From the NCBI GenBank assembly GCA_036654235.1, contig JAVVSK010000003.1:62001-126000 (forward strand): 64,000 nt of DNA, read 5' to 3'. The DNA is from JAVVSK01 sp036654235 (GTDB lineage: Bacteria > Bacillota > Clostridia > Christensenellales > CAG-138). Numbering within the stretch: the stretch's first letter is position 1; every line of letters begins with the position of its first letter. Of the stretch, positions 26,844 to 35,497 are shown piece after piece. Under the pieces are notes generated by a model. That model was not told the DNA's origin. It worked only from the letters and a program-made list of their open reading frames with translations, and made no database searches. The translations under genes were made by a program, and so were the position numbers.

Positions 26844-27775
26844 CTTTCCTCTCCCCATAAAAACGCTTTCTCCCATGAAGAATAATTCAGCTTGTAAACG
26901 CCAATATGCGCCATCATGGATAGATTAATAGTCATATCCTTACTTATGCCATTGTTATCAATAATAGTTACTATAATCCTAATATCGGCCGTTAAACCGT
27001 TCTTACTTATATTAGTTGAAAGCACCGAATAATTTGCAATAGTGCCTATAGCATGGACACTATTCAGAAACTTAGTATAAGACGGCTTTTGAAGTCCACT
27101 CATCTCAACGTCTGACAAGAGGTTGTATGCCGCAACATAATCAAAATGAACCATATGTTGTAAGAAGGCCAATATCACGGTTGGTGGAGATGCAATTATA
27201 TCATTTTGGAATGTCCGTGGTTCAATTAAATTATCCTGACCGGAAAAGCCAAGTACGGACAGAGGAAAACGTTCCCCATCTCCCGACCCGTCCGCATCTA
27301 CGAGTATTTGAACCCGTGAATCTTTGTTGTAATCACAGATTGAATTGACTATTGAATACAGCCGCATACGCTTCGCAAGACTTGAATATCCGGAAGACGA
27401 TTGATCTGTTTCTATCATTTCCTTACTCATTGTAACATAGAAAATCGAACCGCTTTCGGTTACGTCAATGACCCGCGTTCCTGGCAAAAAACAATTTTCT
27501 GCATAAATATTGTCGCAACCTTCTATAAGTGCGCGAATTATAGCATACTCTGTGCGCTCATTTCCGTTTATTTTAATTGTCGAATCTAATGGTATTAGAA
27601 GCTCTTCATTGTCCAGCATATAATAAAGTTTCGCATGAACCATGCGCATAGCGCCGCCGTTTGGATCTACCTGAGGAAGATTTTCTATTGGCAAATCTTC
27701 GTGGATAAGTCCCATAAAACATCCCGAAAGTATAAGAACGGGCAATAATATCAAAAAAATCAGGATTTTTTTCAT
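26840..27775 (-). CDS. GerMN-like lipoprotein, first of a tandem pair
   Basis: 311 residues beginning MKKILIFLILLPVLILSGC, a clear lipoprotein signal with C19. A GerMN-like domain (about 45-185) contains VHAKLYYML, YAIIRALIEG and IFYVTMSKEMI; the C-terminal part (about 200-311) is an NTF2-like region (LLSDVEMSGLQKPSYTKF). The ATG at 27775 follows GAGGAG at a long spacing of 14; a GTG at 27790 is too close to that site. It begins just after thyX and overlaps the next lipoprotein gene, so it is in the mrnC-thyX transcript. Confidence 0.8.
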   Translation of the reverse strand: MKKILIFLILLPVLILSGCFMGLIHEDLPIENLPQVDPNGGAMRMVHAKLYYMLDNEELLIPLDSTIKINGNERTEYAIIRALIEGCDNIYAENCFLPGTRVIDVTESGSIFYVTMSKEMIETDQSSSGYSSLAKRMRLYSIVNSICDYNKDSRVQILVDADGSGDGERFPLSVLGFSGQDNLIEPRTFQNDIIASPPTVILAFLQHMVHFDYVAAYNLLSDVEMSGLQKPSYTKFLNSVHAIGTIANYSVLSTNISKNGLTADIRIIVTIIDNNGISKDMTINLSMMAHIGVYKLNYSSWEKAFLWGEER

Positions 27776-27777
27776 TT

Positions 27778-28536
27778 TTAATTTATACACTCCTCAAAAA
27801 ATCGTATTATCTCCTCGTCCGAAGCGTGACGCTCAACAAGTTCATCGAGGGAGATACTAAGAAGTTTTACTTCGGATTGTTTTTTGCATGATTTATTGCC
27901 CTCGCCGCAGACTCCTATTAGGCACTTTGGCCCGACGTTTTTAAATATTGCAGGCGCTTCACGCCGCAAAATACCCAACATAACAAAAGCAAGGCGGCGA
28001 ATTTCCCATTGCGCGCGGTTGCATGTTCGAAGCTCAAAAAAATGTATAAGCTCTCGCGCGTTCATTGTTAAAAGCATTCGTGTTGCCGCCGCGTTTGGAA
28101 GAACAAAGCGTGCGTCTTCCAATGGGATGCCCCTTGCTATCCATTTATTATACATTTTAGATATATTTTCCATGTCGCATTCAAAATCCTCCGCGTCATT
28201 CGCTTCGATAGAAGGAGGAATTATATATTCAAAATCGTTCGATTCTACATATCTCTGTGATTGTACAGAAAAGCTCGCTATTCTATGTCTCGTTATCTGA
28301 GCAAGGAGTGCCCTCGAAACGCCCTCTATGCCGAAAGTAAACGAAGCATGTTCTAAAGTTGAAAGATGTCCATAGCCCATTAACTTTTCGACCATCTCAT
28401 CTGCCTGTTTATTAACTGTCTCAACAATGTCCGACAGTTCTTTAGGTGAATAACATAAACGCCCCGCCAAGGCTATCGTTTCGGATGGATCGATAGTTTT
28501 TGAAAGCAGTTTAACGTTAAGACTTTGCTTTTGCAT
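27778..28536 (-). CDS. thyX: Flavin-dependent thymidylate synthase
   Basis: 252 residues. The ThyX signature RHRxxSxxxxSxRY is present as RHRIASFSVQSQRY (about 83-96), with GHLSTLEHASFTF before it and a C-terminal NARELIHFFELR. It methylates dUMP to dTMP using methylenetetrahydrofolate and reduced FAD. The start at 28536 has GAGGGA upstream; an ATG at 28554 would extend into mrnC. The C-terminal tail is longer than usual, with three Cys (CLIGVCGEGNKSC). Adjacent mrnC and thyX genes are a common clostridial order. Confidence 0.95.
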   Translation of the reverse strand: MQKQSLNVKLLSKTIDPSETIALAGRLCYSPKELSDIVETVNKQADEMVEKLMGYGHLSTLEHASFTFGIEGVSRALLAQITRHRIASFSVQSQRYVESNDFEYIIPPSIEANDAEDFECDMENISKMYNKWIARGIPLEDARFVLPNAAATRMLLTMNARELIHFFELRTCNRAQWEIRRLAFVMLGILRREAPAIFKNVGPKCLIGVCGEGNKSCKKQSEVKLLSISLDELVERHASDEEIIRFFEECIN

Positions 28537-28537
28537 T

Positions 28538-28987
28538 TTATTTTCCCTCATCATTGCTCGAAAAAACGGCAGTTTTCATTATTTCGATTAAACGCGCGTC
28601 AGAACCCGATAAATATAAATATCCTATTAAGGCTTCAAATCCGGTTGCAACGCGATAGTTACCCAAACTTGCATTTTTAGGGGTAGTCCCGCTATGCGCA
28701 TTTCTTCCGCGTTTATAAACAGCCAATTCGTTTTCCAGTAACATTCCCTCTATTTTATGAAATGCGTCGGATTGAGCTGCAGCACAGACAAGCTTTGTCG
28801 CCTGACAATGCAGCCCATGAACGGTGCAGCTTGATATATGTATAAGATAAGTTCTTACGAACATATCATACACCGAATCACCTATATAGGCGAGAGTGAG
28901 GGGCGAAAGAGTATTTGGGTTTATTGGCTTAATACCCAGACTACTTTCAATAGCGGAATGCGCAGATAATTTTTCATTTAAATTCAT
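28538..28987 (-). CDS. mrnC: Mini-ribonuclease III
   Basis: 149 residues from MNLNEKLS. It has the RNase III catalytic core without a double-strand-binding domain: LTLAYIGDSVYDMFVRTYL (about 32-50, with the metal ligands), HCQATKLVCAAAQS and the second acidic motif YRVATGFEALIGYLYL. MrnC matures 23S rRNA ends in Bacillus. The start at 28987 is fixed by the family; the open frame upstream runs into the SRP RNA gene and is not coding. The thyX ATG follows one base after the stop. Confidence 0.93.
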   Translation of the reverse strand: MNLNEKLSAHSAIESSLGIKPINPNTLSPLTLAYIGDSVYDMFVRTYLIHISSCTVHGLHCQATKLVCAAAQSDAFHKIEGMLLENELAVYKRGRNAHSGTTPKNASLGNYRVATGFEALIGYLYLSGSDARLIEIMKTAVFSSNDEGK

Positions 28988-29060
28988 ATTCCTATTATAC
29001 GGCAGAAAAGAGAATAAGAAAAGTAAAAAATAAAAAAAAACGATCCTAAGACCGTAATTT

Positions 29061-29338
29061 AAAAAAACCGCACACCCAAGTTTTGATAAGAGATGAACAC
29101 TAGCGGAACTGCAACAGGTGACTCCTTCTAAGTAACCCTGCGGCACATCGACGTTTTCGCTTAATGCTGCTTCCGTCAGGATCTGACATAATTCACGAAT
29201 GCCGATTGCACAGGACTTAGCTATCAACGCTCCACGTTGCCACCTGACCACGCGGTCATCTACCGAGACTTGGGAATTAGACCCTGCTATAGCGGATTGC
29301 AGGTACAGGGCACCGCTAACTCCCCGCTTAGTGCGGTA
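29061..29338 (-). ncRNA. ffs: Signal recognition particle RNA, long bacillota type
   Basis: On the minus strand the sequence has the hallmarks of the long SRP RNA of Bacillus/Clostridium. These are a 5' end CACTAAGCGGGGAGTTAGCG with GTGCCCTGTACCTGCAATCC, an Alu domain, and an apical loop with GTCAGATCCTGACGGAAGCA and GCATTAAG, then TGCCGCAGGGTTACTT. The 5' ACCGCAC pairs with GTGCGGT at the 3' end, which runs into a T tract that acts as terminator. Length is about 275 bases. It is transcribed toward mrnC from its own promoter. Confidence 0.95.
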
Positions 29339-29344
29339 TAGAGG

Positions 29345-29373
29345 ATTATACACTAAAAGTTTCAACTTGACAA
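29345..29373 (-). promoter_or_regulatory. Promoter of the SRP RNA gene
   Basis: TTGTCA and TATAAT are separated by 17 bases on the minus strand, placing the start of transcription at about 29338, the paired 5' end of the RNA. Confidence 0.85.
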
Positions 29374-29754
29374 GCATTTTTTTATTTTGGGGTTCTACCC
29401 CTCAAGTTTTTGATCATCGAAAAAGTAAAAAGGCTTGAAAGGCTTACTATAGCTGCATTTTTCGTAAATTCTCTTAGATTTAATACTACTCTCAACTCTA
29501 CAGTTGCAGTTAATTTTAAAAATTACTTCACATTTGTTTGTTTTAAATTCCCATGTTTTACTATCGCTTTTATCCATTATATGCTATAATTGCTGTCCCT
29601 AATATCGAAAATAACGATTATTATTCTGCTCTTCTTCAGCTCATAATGAGTTTGGGTTTATCGGAATATCATATTTATTTTTTTGGGCATACTAAACATG
29701 TATGTTGAGGGGAAACTCGGACATAAACTATAAATTTATAGGAGGTTTTACATT
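29374..29754. other. Intergenic region between SRP RNA and alcohol dehydrogenase
   Basis: AT-rich, no convincing gene. A 60-codon minus-strand frame (29395-29577) has no ribosome-binding site and no recognisable content. AACATGTATGTT near 29694 is a small palindrome, and TTGAGG/TATAAA at 29705-29734 could be a promoter, but it would leave almost no leader before the ribosome-binding site. Confidence 0.5.
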
Positions 29755-30972
29755 ATGAAAAGATTTACAATGCCAAGAGATTTATATTACGGCAAAGGGG
29801 CTCTTGAAGCTCTGAAAACATTTGATGGAAAAAGGGCCGTCATCTGTATTGGAGGTGGTTCAATAAAAAAATTTGGATTTCTCGATAAAGCAATAAATTA
29901 CCTTAAGGAAGCGGGAATGCAAGTAGAAGTCTTTGAAGGTATTGAGCCGGATCCATCCGTCGAAACGGTAATGCGCGGCGCTGAATTTATGAGCAACTTT
30001 AAGCCGGACTGGATAGTTGCTATGGGCGGCGGTTCTCCTATTGATGCAGCAAAAGCTATGTGGATTAAATATGAGTATCCTGAAATTACTTTTGAGGATA
30101 TGTGTAAGGTATTCGGACTTCCGAAGCTTCGTAAAAAGGCTCATTTTTGCGCAATTTCTTCGACTTCAGGCACGGCTACCGAAGTAACCGCCTTTTCTAT
30201 CATTACAGACTATAATAAGGGGATTAAATATCCTATCGCCGACTTTGAGATAACTCCCGATGTCGCTATCGTCGATCCCGATCTCGCGGAAAGTATGCCT
30301 AAAAAGTTGGTAGCACATACCGGAATGGACGCAATGACGCATTCTATCGAAGCATATGTTTCTACCGCAAACAGTGATTTTACCGATCCTCTTGCGCTCC
30401 ATGCGATAGAAATGATAAAGAATGATATCGTAGATTCCTACAATGGGAATATGAATGCTCGCGATCGTATGCATAATGCACAGTGCCTCGCAGGTATGGC
30501 ATTTTCAAACGCCCTCCTTGGAATTGTTCACTCTATGGCTCATAAAACCGGTGCAGCTTTTACCGATTGCGGTGCACACCTTATACATGGTGCCGCAAAC
30601 GCAATGTATCTGCCTAAGGTCATAGCCTTTAACGCTAAAGATGAGATGGCGGCAAATCGCTATGCCGAAATCGCCGATCTAATGGATCTTGGTGGTAAAA
30701 CAGTAAAAGAAAAGATTGATCTTCTTATCGCACATCTTCGTAAAATGAGCGACGATCTCTCGATTCCGCACTGCATAAAGAACTACGGTTCGGATAGCTA
30801 TCCGACAGAAAACGGTTTTGTCCCCGAAGATATATTCCTTTCGAGAGTTCATAATATCGCGGTAAACGCATTAGGTGACGCTTGCACGGGGTCTAACCCA
30901 AGGCAGCCCTCCGTTGAAGAAATGGAAAAGCTACTCAAATGTTGCTACTACGATACAGCGGTTGATTTCTAA
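29755..30972 (+). CDS. Iron-containing alcohol dehydrogenase
   Basis: 405 residues, group III (Fe-dependent) ADH. The N-terminal nucleotide region has GGGSPIDAAKAMW (about 91-103). Iron ligands sit in HTGMDAMTHSIEAY, GIVHSMAHK and HLIHGAANAMYLP. Such enzymes interconvert alcohols and aldehydes in fermentation, typically butanol or ethanol-type with NAD(P)H. GGAGG precedes the ATG. It is monocistronic, with a strong terminator after it. Regulation by redox is likely but no Rex box was recognised. Confidence 0.94.
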   Translation: MKRFTMPRDLYYGKGALEALKTFDGKRAVICIGGGSIKKFGFLDKAINYLKEAGMQVEVFEGIEPDPSVETVMRGAEFMSNFKPDWIVAMGGGSPIDAAKAMWIKYEYPEITFEDMCKVFGLPKLRKKAHFCAISSTSGTATEVTAFSIITDYNKGIKYPIADFEITPDVAIVDPDLAESMPKKLVAHTGMDAMTHSIEAYVSTANSDFTDPLALHAIEMIKNDIVDSYNGNMNARDRMHNAQCLAGMAFSNALLGIVHSMAHKTGAAFTDCGAHLIHGAANAMYLPKVIAFNAKDEMAANRYAEIADLMDLGGKTVKEKIDLLIAHLRKMSDDLSIPHCIKNYGSDSYPTENGFVPEDIFLSRVHNIAVNALGDACTGSNPRQPSVEEMEKLLKCCYYDTAVDF

Positions 30973-30980
30973 AAAATATT

Positions 30981-31015
30981 TTGCGCTCAGTGATTGGTTC
31001 AACCACTGAGCGCAA
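30981..31015 (+). terminator. Rho-independent terminator after alcohol dehydrogenase
   Basis: TTGCGCTCAGTG and its exact complement form a 12-bp stem followed by TTTTGTTTTTT. Confidence 0.88.
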
Positions 31016-31086
31016 TTTTGTTTTTTATTACATTGATTTAAGCATAAGCATAGACGACCCGTTCTGTTTTGAAAAATTATCGCAAA

Positions 31087-32862
31087 TCAAGATTCAATTT
31101 TTATATTTAACTTATTGGCAAGCTTCCCGGCGCTCATCTTGTCCATAAGTACGGTAAAGAGCGTACCCTCTTCTTTATGTTCCTCTTTCAATATCATAGC
31201 CGTATCACGAATAAGTTTTGTAAGCTCATACTTATCGTATGGAATGAGTACGGAAGCCTCAATTAGGCGCTTCGTCACCGCGGATTCTATAATGTTTCTT
31301 AAAACATCTATATTGTCGCCCGTTAGCGCGCTTATTGCTATTGAGTTTTCCGTTGTGGTTATCTTCCCTTCATATACATCAGACTTATTATAAACATCTA
31401 TTCTCGGTATATCAATTGCATTAAGTTCGTTAAGAATATCTATAACAACTTCTTTTTGTTTCTCACAATAGGGCGACGGCGTATCTATTATATGAAGTAT
31501 TAAATCGGCACGAACAACTTCTTCAAGTGTAGAGCGAAAAGCATTTACAAGATTATGTGGCAGTTTATTTATAAATCCAACCGTATCGGTTATTAAAACC
31601 TCGGTTCCCCCGGGAAGAATAGTGCTCCGCATAACCGGGTCAAGGGTAGCAAATAGCTTATTTTCAGCTAAAACATTAGTTCCCGTCATCGCGTTTAAGA
31701 GAGTAGACTTCCCGGCGTTTGTATAGCCAACCAATGCGACTATAGGTTTTTCGTTCTTCTCACGGCGGATGCGTCTTAAAGCGCGTTGTTTTTCAACTTC
31801 ATCTATCTCAAGACCAAGTTCGTATATCCTTCGCCTAATACGTCGTCTATCTATTTCGAGTTTCTTTTCACCCGGACCTCTCGTCCCTATTCCGCCGCCA
31901 AGCCTCGAAAGGGCTATCCCCTGCCCCATAAGCCGCGATAATCTATATTGAAGCTGTGCAAGTTCAACCTGAAGTTTACCCTCGCGCGTTGTCGCGCGTT
32001 TTGCAAATATATCTAGTATAAGCGCTGTTCTATCTATAACGCGCGTCGATGTTATATCTTCAAGGTTTCTTATTTGAATAGCGCTAAGCTCGTCGTCAAA
32101 GATGATTAAGTCCGCCTCAAGAGAACTGCAAAGGAGAGAAAGTTCGTTCGCCTTACCGCTTCCTATATAAGTTGCATTGTCGGAACCGTTTTTCTTTTGA
32201 GTAAATTTTTCGACGACCGTCGCTCCGGCGGCATCGGTAAGGAGCGCTAACTCAGACATGCTATCATATCCCGGACGCTCTATTCCAACTAAGATTGCCT
32301 TCTCAGAACGAGACTCGAGAACTTCCTTCGAAGTCTCCTTAAACCTATCATCGGCGTTGCCTATTTCCTCGATTAGGGCACGGTTCGGAAGTCGCTTCGG
32401 ACGCATAGGCCCATATATCAATACGCCCCTCTCGCCCTCCTCCATTTCACCTATATAAGCGGCAAACATACTAGCAGCTTCTCCATCTTTAACGCCTATT
32501 GCCGCAATACAATCAAGACGCATACTCTTTAAAGTCCCTATATCGACGCTACTCAACCTAGCATCGCCATTCGGATGCGTATGGATACATCTAACGCCAG
32601 ATAGCCTATCCTCGTTTCGAACTAGGCGCAGTTCCTTCATATTTACTTTTTCGCTGTCACCGATAGAAACGTCCTCAATTCTACCGTCACGCCCTATATA
32701 TACCGATATTTCGCGGTTCAATATGCCGGTGTAACGCGCAATAGCTTCCATAAGCTCAAATGACGCAAATTCCTCGGAGCTACACCCCATATCGTATAAC
32801 GATTCCATTTCATCAAGTAATATGTTCTTTATTCCGTTGATATTACCGTTTATTTTTTGCAT
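31087..32862 (-). CDS. hflX: Ribosome-associated GTPase HflX with N-terminal MPN/JAMM-like extension
   Basis: 591 residues. The conserved HflX N-domain (about 190-300, with GSGKANEL and IFDDELS), the coiled linker with GGGIGTRGPGEKKLE and the G domain (Walker A GYTNAGKST, DTVGF, NKSD) are all present. The first 150 residues are an extension carrying HTHPNGDARLSSVD: His94, His96, Ser104, Asp107, spaced exactly as the JAMM motif HxHx7Sx2D, with Glu51 as candidate acid. Similar extensions occur in other clostridial HflX as far as I recall. HflX splits stalled ribosomes. It starts 2 bases after the symporter gene, so co-transcribed. Confidence 0.92.
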   Translation of the reverse strand: MQKINGNINGIKNILLDEMESLYDMGCSSEEFASFELMEAIARYTGILNREISVYIGRDGRIEDVSIGDSEKVNMKELRLVRNEDRLSGVRCIHTHPNGDARLSSVDIGTLKSMRLDCIAAIGVKDGEAASMFAAYIGEMEEGERGVLIYGPMRPKRLPNRALIEEIGNADDRFKETSKEVLESRSEKAILVGIERPGYDSMSELALLTDAAGATVVEKFTQKKNGSDNATYIGSGKANELSLLCSSLEADLIIFDDELSAIQIRNLEDITSTRVIDRTALILDIFAKRATTREGKLQVELAQLQYRLSRLMGQGIALSRLGGGIGTRGPGEKKLEIDRRRIRRRIYELGLEIDEVEKQRALRRIRREKNEKPIVALVGYTNAGKSTLLNAMTGTNVLAENKLFATLDPVMRSTILPGGTEVLITDTVGFINKLPHNLVNAFRSTLEEVVRADLILHIIDTPSPYCEKQKEVVIDILNELNAIDIPRIDVYNKSDVYEGKITTTENSIAISALTGDNIDVLRNIIESAVTKRLIEASVLIPYDKYELTKLIRDTAMILKEEHKEEGTLFTVLMDKMSAGKLANKLNIKIES

Positions 32863-32864
32863 TA

Positions 32865-34262
32865 TTAATATTGCTTTCTGTATAATAATTTTTCTCTTTT
32901 ACTATTATATGTTCTTCCGCGTTTTTTTTCAAGCGAGAAGAAAAAGTCGGTATCTCGCTTTACAATATTAAACAGAGCAAAGAGGGCGAGGCAGTTGGGA
33001 ACAGTCATAAGTAGGTTTAAAAAATTTGACGCTTCCCAAACGAACGTTGCTTCGACGGTCGCCCCTAACATTGCAACAGCGCAAAAAGCCAGCCTATAAT
33101 ACTTTATAAATTTTCTGCCGAAGGCATATTTTATTCCCAAAAAACCATAGTAAGCCCATGAGAGCATAGAGGAAAAAGCAAAAAATATTATACTGACCGT
33201 CAAAAAAATATTTGATGGAATGATCCCAAAAACAGAAGCAAAGGCATTTGCGGCGATAACAGAGGTTGATGCTCCAGCGTCCGCATAGGGTATCGCCACC
33301 CCCGAAACTAATATTGTAAAGGCGGTTATACCGCATATAACTACCGTATCTATAAAGACCTCAAGTATCCCCAGTGCCCCCTCCTTTACCGGATCGCTCG
33401 CGGTTGAATTTGCGTGTGCTATCGCGCTGGAGCCCAACCCCGCTTCGTTCGAAAAAATTCCGCGAGTCAGCCCCAATGAGGCTTTTTTGATAAAAGCAAA
33501 CGATAAAACGCCCGCTGCCGCCGGTTTTGCTGTTGAAAATGCATCCGTTATTATAAACTTTAAAGTCGGCAACAGGGCATCTAAATTAGAAAAAATTACG
33601 ATAAGACCGGCGCAGACATAGAGTACACTCATTATAGGTACGATTATCGATAGTAATGAAAATATACGATTTTCTCCGCCCTTTAGCGAAATAAAAAGCA
33701 TAAACGCAAAAATCGCCCCGGTCAAAACCTTTATTACTATAATAGCTTTATCCGTCATTATAAACGCGCTTGAAAACATGCTGATAACGCTGTCGGAAAT
33801 CGTATTTGCTTGTACTGCATTGCCTATACCAAAGGCAGTTAAAGCAGTCAAAATAGCGTAAATAAGCGATAAAAATTTCCCTGACTTTGGAAACGCGCGC
33901 GCAATATAGGTAATAGAACCAAAATTTTCTCCTTTAGCCGTTCTCATTCGTATTGATAGAAAAATTTCTATATATTTTATTATTGTTGAAAAGATTGATG
34001 AAATAAATATCCATATGACCGTGCCTGGTCCTCCGATTATTATCGCGCCGGCAACACCCGCTATATTCCCGGTTCCAACGGAACCCCCAAGTGATGCAGC
34101 AAAAGCTTTAAACGGCGTTATACCGCCTTTTTTCGCGTTTTTATCTTTTTTAAACGCAAATATTATAAGCTTCAGATTTTTACGCAGAAAAAACAATCTG
34201 AGCCTAAATATAAATATTGCTCCAACGAACACCAATATGAGCGCAAATATAGTTTCCATCAT
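32865..34262 (-). CDS. Alanine or glycine:cation symporter (AGCS family)
   Basis: 465 residues with about eleven membrane helices and the AGCS signature SLGGSVGTGNIAGVAGAI (about 54-71), followed by GGPGTVIWIF, FGSITYIARAF and RGIFSNEAGLGSSAIAHA. It imports alanine or glycine with sodium. A weak AGG site lies before the ATG; a second ATG follows at once. The hflX gene is immediately downstream. Confidence 0.92.
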   Translation of the reverse strand: MMETIFALILVFVGAIFIFRLRLFFLRKNLKLIIFAFKKDKNAKKGGITPFKAFAASLGGSVGTGNIAGVAGAIIIGGPGTVIWIFISSIFSTIIKYIEIFLSIRMRTAKGENFGSITYIARAFPKSGKFLSLIYAILTALTAFGIGNAVQANTISDSVISMFSSAFIMTDKAIIVIKVLTGAIFAFMLFISLKGGENRIFSLLSIIVPIMSVLYVCAGLIVIFSNLDALLPTLKFIITDAFSTAKPAAAGVLSFAFIKKASLGLTRGIFSNEAGLGSSAIAHANSTASDPVKEGALGILEVFIDTVVICGITAFTILVSGVAIPYADAGASTSVIAANAFASVFGIIPSNIFLTVSIIFFAFSSMLSWAYYGFLGIKYAFGRKFIKYYRLAFCAVAMLGATVEATFVWEASNFLNLLMTVPNCLALFALFNIVKRDTDFFFSLEKKRGRTYNSKREKLLYRKQY

Positions 34263-34386
34263 AGAAAAGCCTATGTCCTATGGGCTATAAAAAGAACGTT
34301 CAATTCTCAAAGCAAGATCATTTTGTTTTTTATTGAATGCGTAATAAAATCAAGGCATTGGAATCGTGAAACAACAATTTTAAAAA

Positions 34387-34420
34387 CAATCCCCCACAAA
34401 CAGACGTTGGTAGGGGATTG
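34387..34420 (-). terminator. Terminator of rplM-rpsI
   Basis: CAATCCCC and GGGGATTG form a stem on the minus strand followed by TTTTTA, 25 bases after the rpsI stop. Confidence 0.75.
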
Positions 34421-34445
34421 AGAGCTATTAAAATATTGAAATTTA

Positions 34446-34841
34446 TTATCTCTTAGAGAACTGAGGCGCTTTACGTGCAGCCTTTAAGCCGTACTTCTTG
34501 CGTTCCTTCATTCTTGGATCGCGAGTTAAAAATCCGGCCTTTTTAAGTGCGCCGCGAAGTTCGGGCTCAGCAACCAGCAAAGCGCGAGAAATACCATGTC
34601 TTATAGCGCCGGCCTGACCCGTTGTTCCGCCACCATATACGCTTACGATACAATCATATTTATTGAGCGTCCCGGTAAGATTCATGGGAGCCCTTACTAT
34701 CATTTTAAGCGTTTCAAGCCCGAAGTAATCTTCGATATCACGCTTATTTACCGTTATAGAGCCCGTGCCCGGAAGCAGACGAACGCGAGCTATAGACTTT
34801 TTACGTCTTCCCGTTGCGGGATACTGTACAACATTTGCCAT
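34446..34841 (-). CDS. rpsI: 30S ribosomal protein S9
   Basis: 131 residues starting MANVVQYPATGRRKKSIARV. The family core is clear: YGGGTTGQAGAIRHGISRAL and the basic C-terminus DPRMKERKKYGLKAARKAPQFSKR in shorter matches. The ATG at 34841 is preferred to 34847 since the latter abuts GGAGG with no spacing. It is five bases downstream of rplM, the normal order. Confidence 0.97.
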   Translation of the reverse strand: MANVVQYPATGRRKKSIARVRLLPGTGSITVNKRDIEDYFGLETLKMIVRAPMNLTGTLNKYDCIVSVYGGGTTGQAGAIRHGISRALLVAEPELRGALKKAGFLTRDPRMKERKKYGLKAARKAPQFSKR

Positions 34842-34852
34842 ATTCATCCTCC

Positions 34853-35284
34853 TTATTTAAGCACAAGCGCTTCGGGTTTTTGAGCCGCGTTTTGATGTTC
34901 CGAACCCTTATAAACGCGAAGCTTCGTAAGCATCTGATTACCCAAGGGTCCCTTAGGCATCATGCGACGCACAGCTTCGTATACCGCAAACTCAGGTTTA
35001 TTCGCCATAAGTGTACGATACTTAGTTTCTTTAAGTCCACCTGGATATCCCGAATGATGATAATATATCTTTTGATCAAGCTTTTTGCCCGTCAAAACTA
35101 CCTTATCCGCATTTATTATTATAACATGGTCGCCTGTATCGACATGAGGAGTATATATGGGCTTATGCTTACCCCTCAATATCGCCGCAACCTGCGACGC
35201 CAAACGCCCAAGCACCATGCCGTTTCCATCAACGACATACCACTTACGTTCGACTTCTTCAGCCTTTGCCATAAAGGTTTTCAT
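34853..35284 (-). CDS. rplM: 50S ribosomal protein L13
   Basis: 143 residues, typical L13 length: KWYVVDGNGMVLGRLAS near 14-30, GDHVIIINADKV near 48, and RMMPKGPLGNQML near 97-109. TGGAGGTAA precedes the ATG. A promoter about 105 bases upstream leaves a leader that may carry autoregulation by L13; I see no leader structure that I can name. Confidence 0.97.
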   Translation of the reverse strand: MKTFMAKAEEVERKWYVVDGNGMVLGRLASQVAAILRGKHKPIYTPHVDTGDHVIIINADKVVLTGKKLDQKIYYHHSGYPGGLKETKYRTLMANKPEFAVYEAVRRMMPKGPLGNQMLTKLRVYKGSEHQNAAQKPEALVLK

Positions 35285-35383
35285 GGCTTACCTCCAAAAA
35301 AAGTTTATTCCGGCTTCATTGCAGATCTCGTACCGTTCCCGGGGCTATGGTCACAATACCATCCTCATGAACACACTCTTGTT

Positions 35384-35412
35384 AGTTTAACAAGTAGGCT
35401 GCTTGTTGTCAA
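35384..35412 (-). promoter_or_regulatory. Promoter of rplM-rpsI
   Basis: Consensus TTGACA and TAAACT are separated by 17 bases on the minus strand, about 100 bases before rplM. Confidence 0.8.
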
Positions 35413-35497
35413 GCGATTTTTTGGCAATTCAACACCAATTTTACTATATAATTTAAAATGCGTAAGCGAATCATCCTAAGCTCCGCATATTACAATA

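Noticed and set aside
28988..29377. In-frame extension of mrnC across the upstream region (about 130 extra residues)
   Set aside because: It overlaps the SRP RNA gene and its promoter, and the MrnC family begins at MNLNEK; the extension is chance.
29395..29577. 60-codon minus-strand frame between SRP RNA and alcohol dehydrogenase
   Set aside because: No ribosome-binding site, no promoter clearly of its own and no recognisable protein pattern.
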